13,216 nt of DNA, taken from positions 1-13,216 of the forward strand of contig CAMWMM010000076.1 of the NCBI GenBank assembly GCA_947175285.1. The letters run 5' to 3'. The translations under genes were made by a program, and so were the position numbers. Positions 13,190-13,216 of the stretch are shown here, piece after piece. The notes under the pieces were generated by a model that did no database searches, was not told the DNA's origin, and saw only the letters and a program-made list of their open reading frames with translations. How positions within the stretch are numbered: position 1 is the first letter of the stretch; the number at the start of each line of letters is the position of its first letter. Source of the stretch: an uncultured Lachnospiraceae bacterium. Its GTDB lineage: Bacteria > Bacillota_A > Clostridia > Lachnospirales > Lachnospiraceae.

Positions 13190-13216
13190 ATGGAGATAAA
13201 AACAGAAAGATTACTT
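13190..13216 (+). CDS. start of a probable GNAT acetyltransferase (5' end only)
   Basis: Nine codons, MEIKTERLL, are present before the window ends. AGGTG lies 7 nt upstream of the ATG, and the gene starts 26 bp after the SDR gene. The I-x-T-E-R-L-x-L opening is typical of the first strand of RimJ/RimL-type GNAT acetyltransferases, but so short a fragment cannot prove it. Confidence 0.5.

Overview
The window looks like a chromosomal stretch of a low-to-mid GC Gram-positive anaerobe, most likely a Lachnospiraceae-type Clostridium relative. The reasons are strong AGGAGG-type ribosome binding sites, an AgrC/AgrA-type (GHKL kinase plus LytTR regulator) two-component pair, several XRE-family regulators with accessory domains, an Asp-box (BNR) repeat protein and an erythromycin-esterase-like lipoprotein. 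The assignment rests on gene style and on no marker gene. No rRNA, tRNA or CRISPR array was seen.

Region 1 (1-2908): the 3' end of a BNR-repeat protein (+) meets, with stop codons overlapping by 4 bp, a two-gene minus-strand operon. That operon is a D-2-hydroxyacid dehydrogenase followed by an MTA/SAH deaminase (mtaD). It has a good promoter (2880-2908) and a stem-loop predicted at the very 5' end of the mRNA.

Region 2 (2911-5100): a fused XRE-HTH/SAM-methyltransferase lies downstream of a GNAT acetyltransferase. The GNAT start is coupled by an ATGA overlap to a 26-codon upstream ORF inside a duplicated Shine-Dalgarno module. Just upstream is a 313-bp non-coding foldback element (4706-5018). 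It has 107-bp imperfect inverted arms, a 10-bp direct repeat at its borders (9 of 10 identical), and an outward-facing TTGACA in each end.

Region 3 (5045-8171, minus strand): a sensor kinase and LytTR response regulator, then a 9-12-9 direct repeat with the geometry of a LytTR-regulator site. This sits at the promoter of an XRE protein whose C-terminal half is a hydrophobic array with glycine every fifth residue. The XRE gene ends in a terminator. The simplest reading is a self-contained signalling circuit in which the kinase/regulator pair switches on the XRE-repeat protein.

Region 4 (8333-10322, plus strand): an unrecognised 214-aa protein, possibly GPP34-like, and an erythromycin-esterase-family lipoprotein, closed by a strong hairpin terminator that also serves the converging gene.

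Region 5 (10327-13216): an unrecognised 294-aa protein (-) diverges from a Phd/YefM-like antitoxin gene whose promoter spacer is a perfect AAAGTGTACACTTT palindrome. No classical toxin follows it; the next gene is an unrecognised 179-aa protein. The window ends with a short RmlD-like SDR protein and the first nine codons of what looks like another GNAT acetyltransferase.
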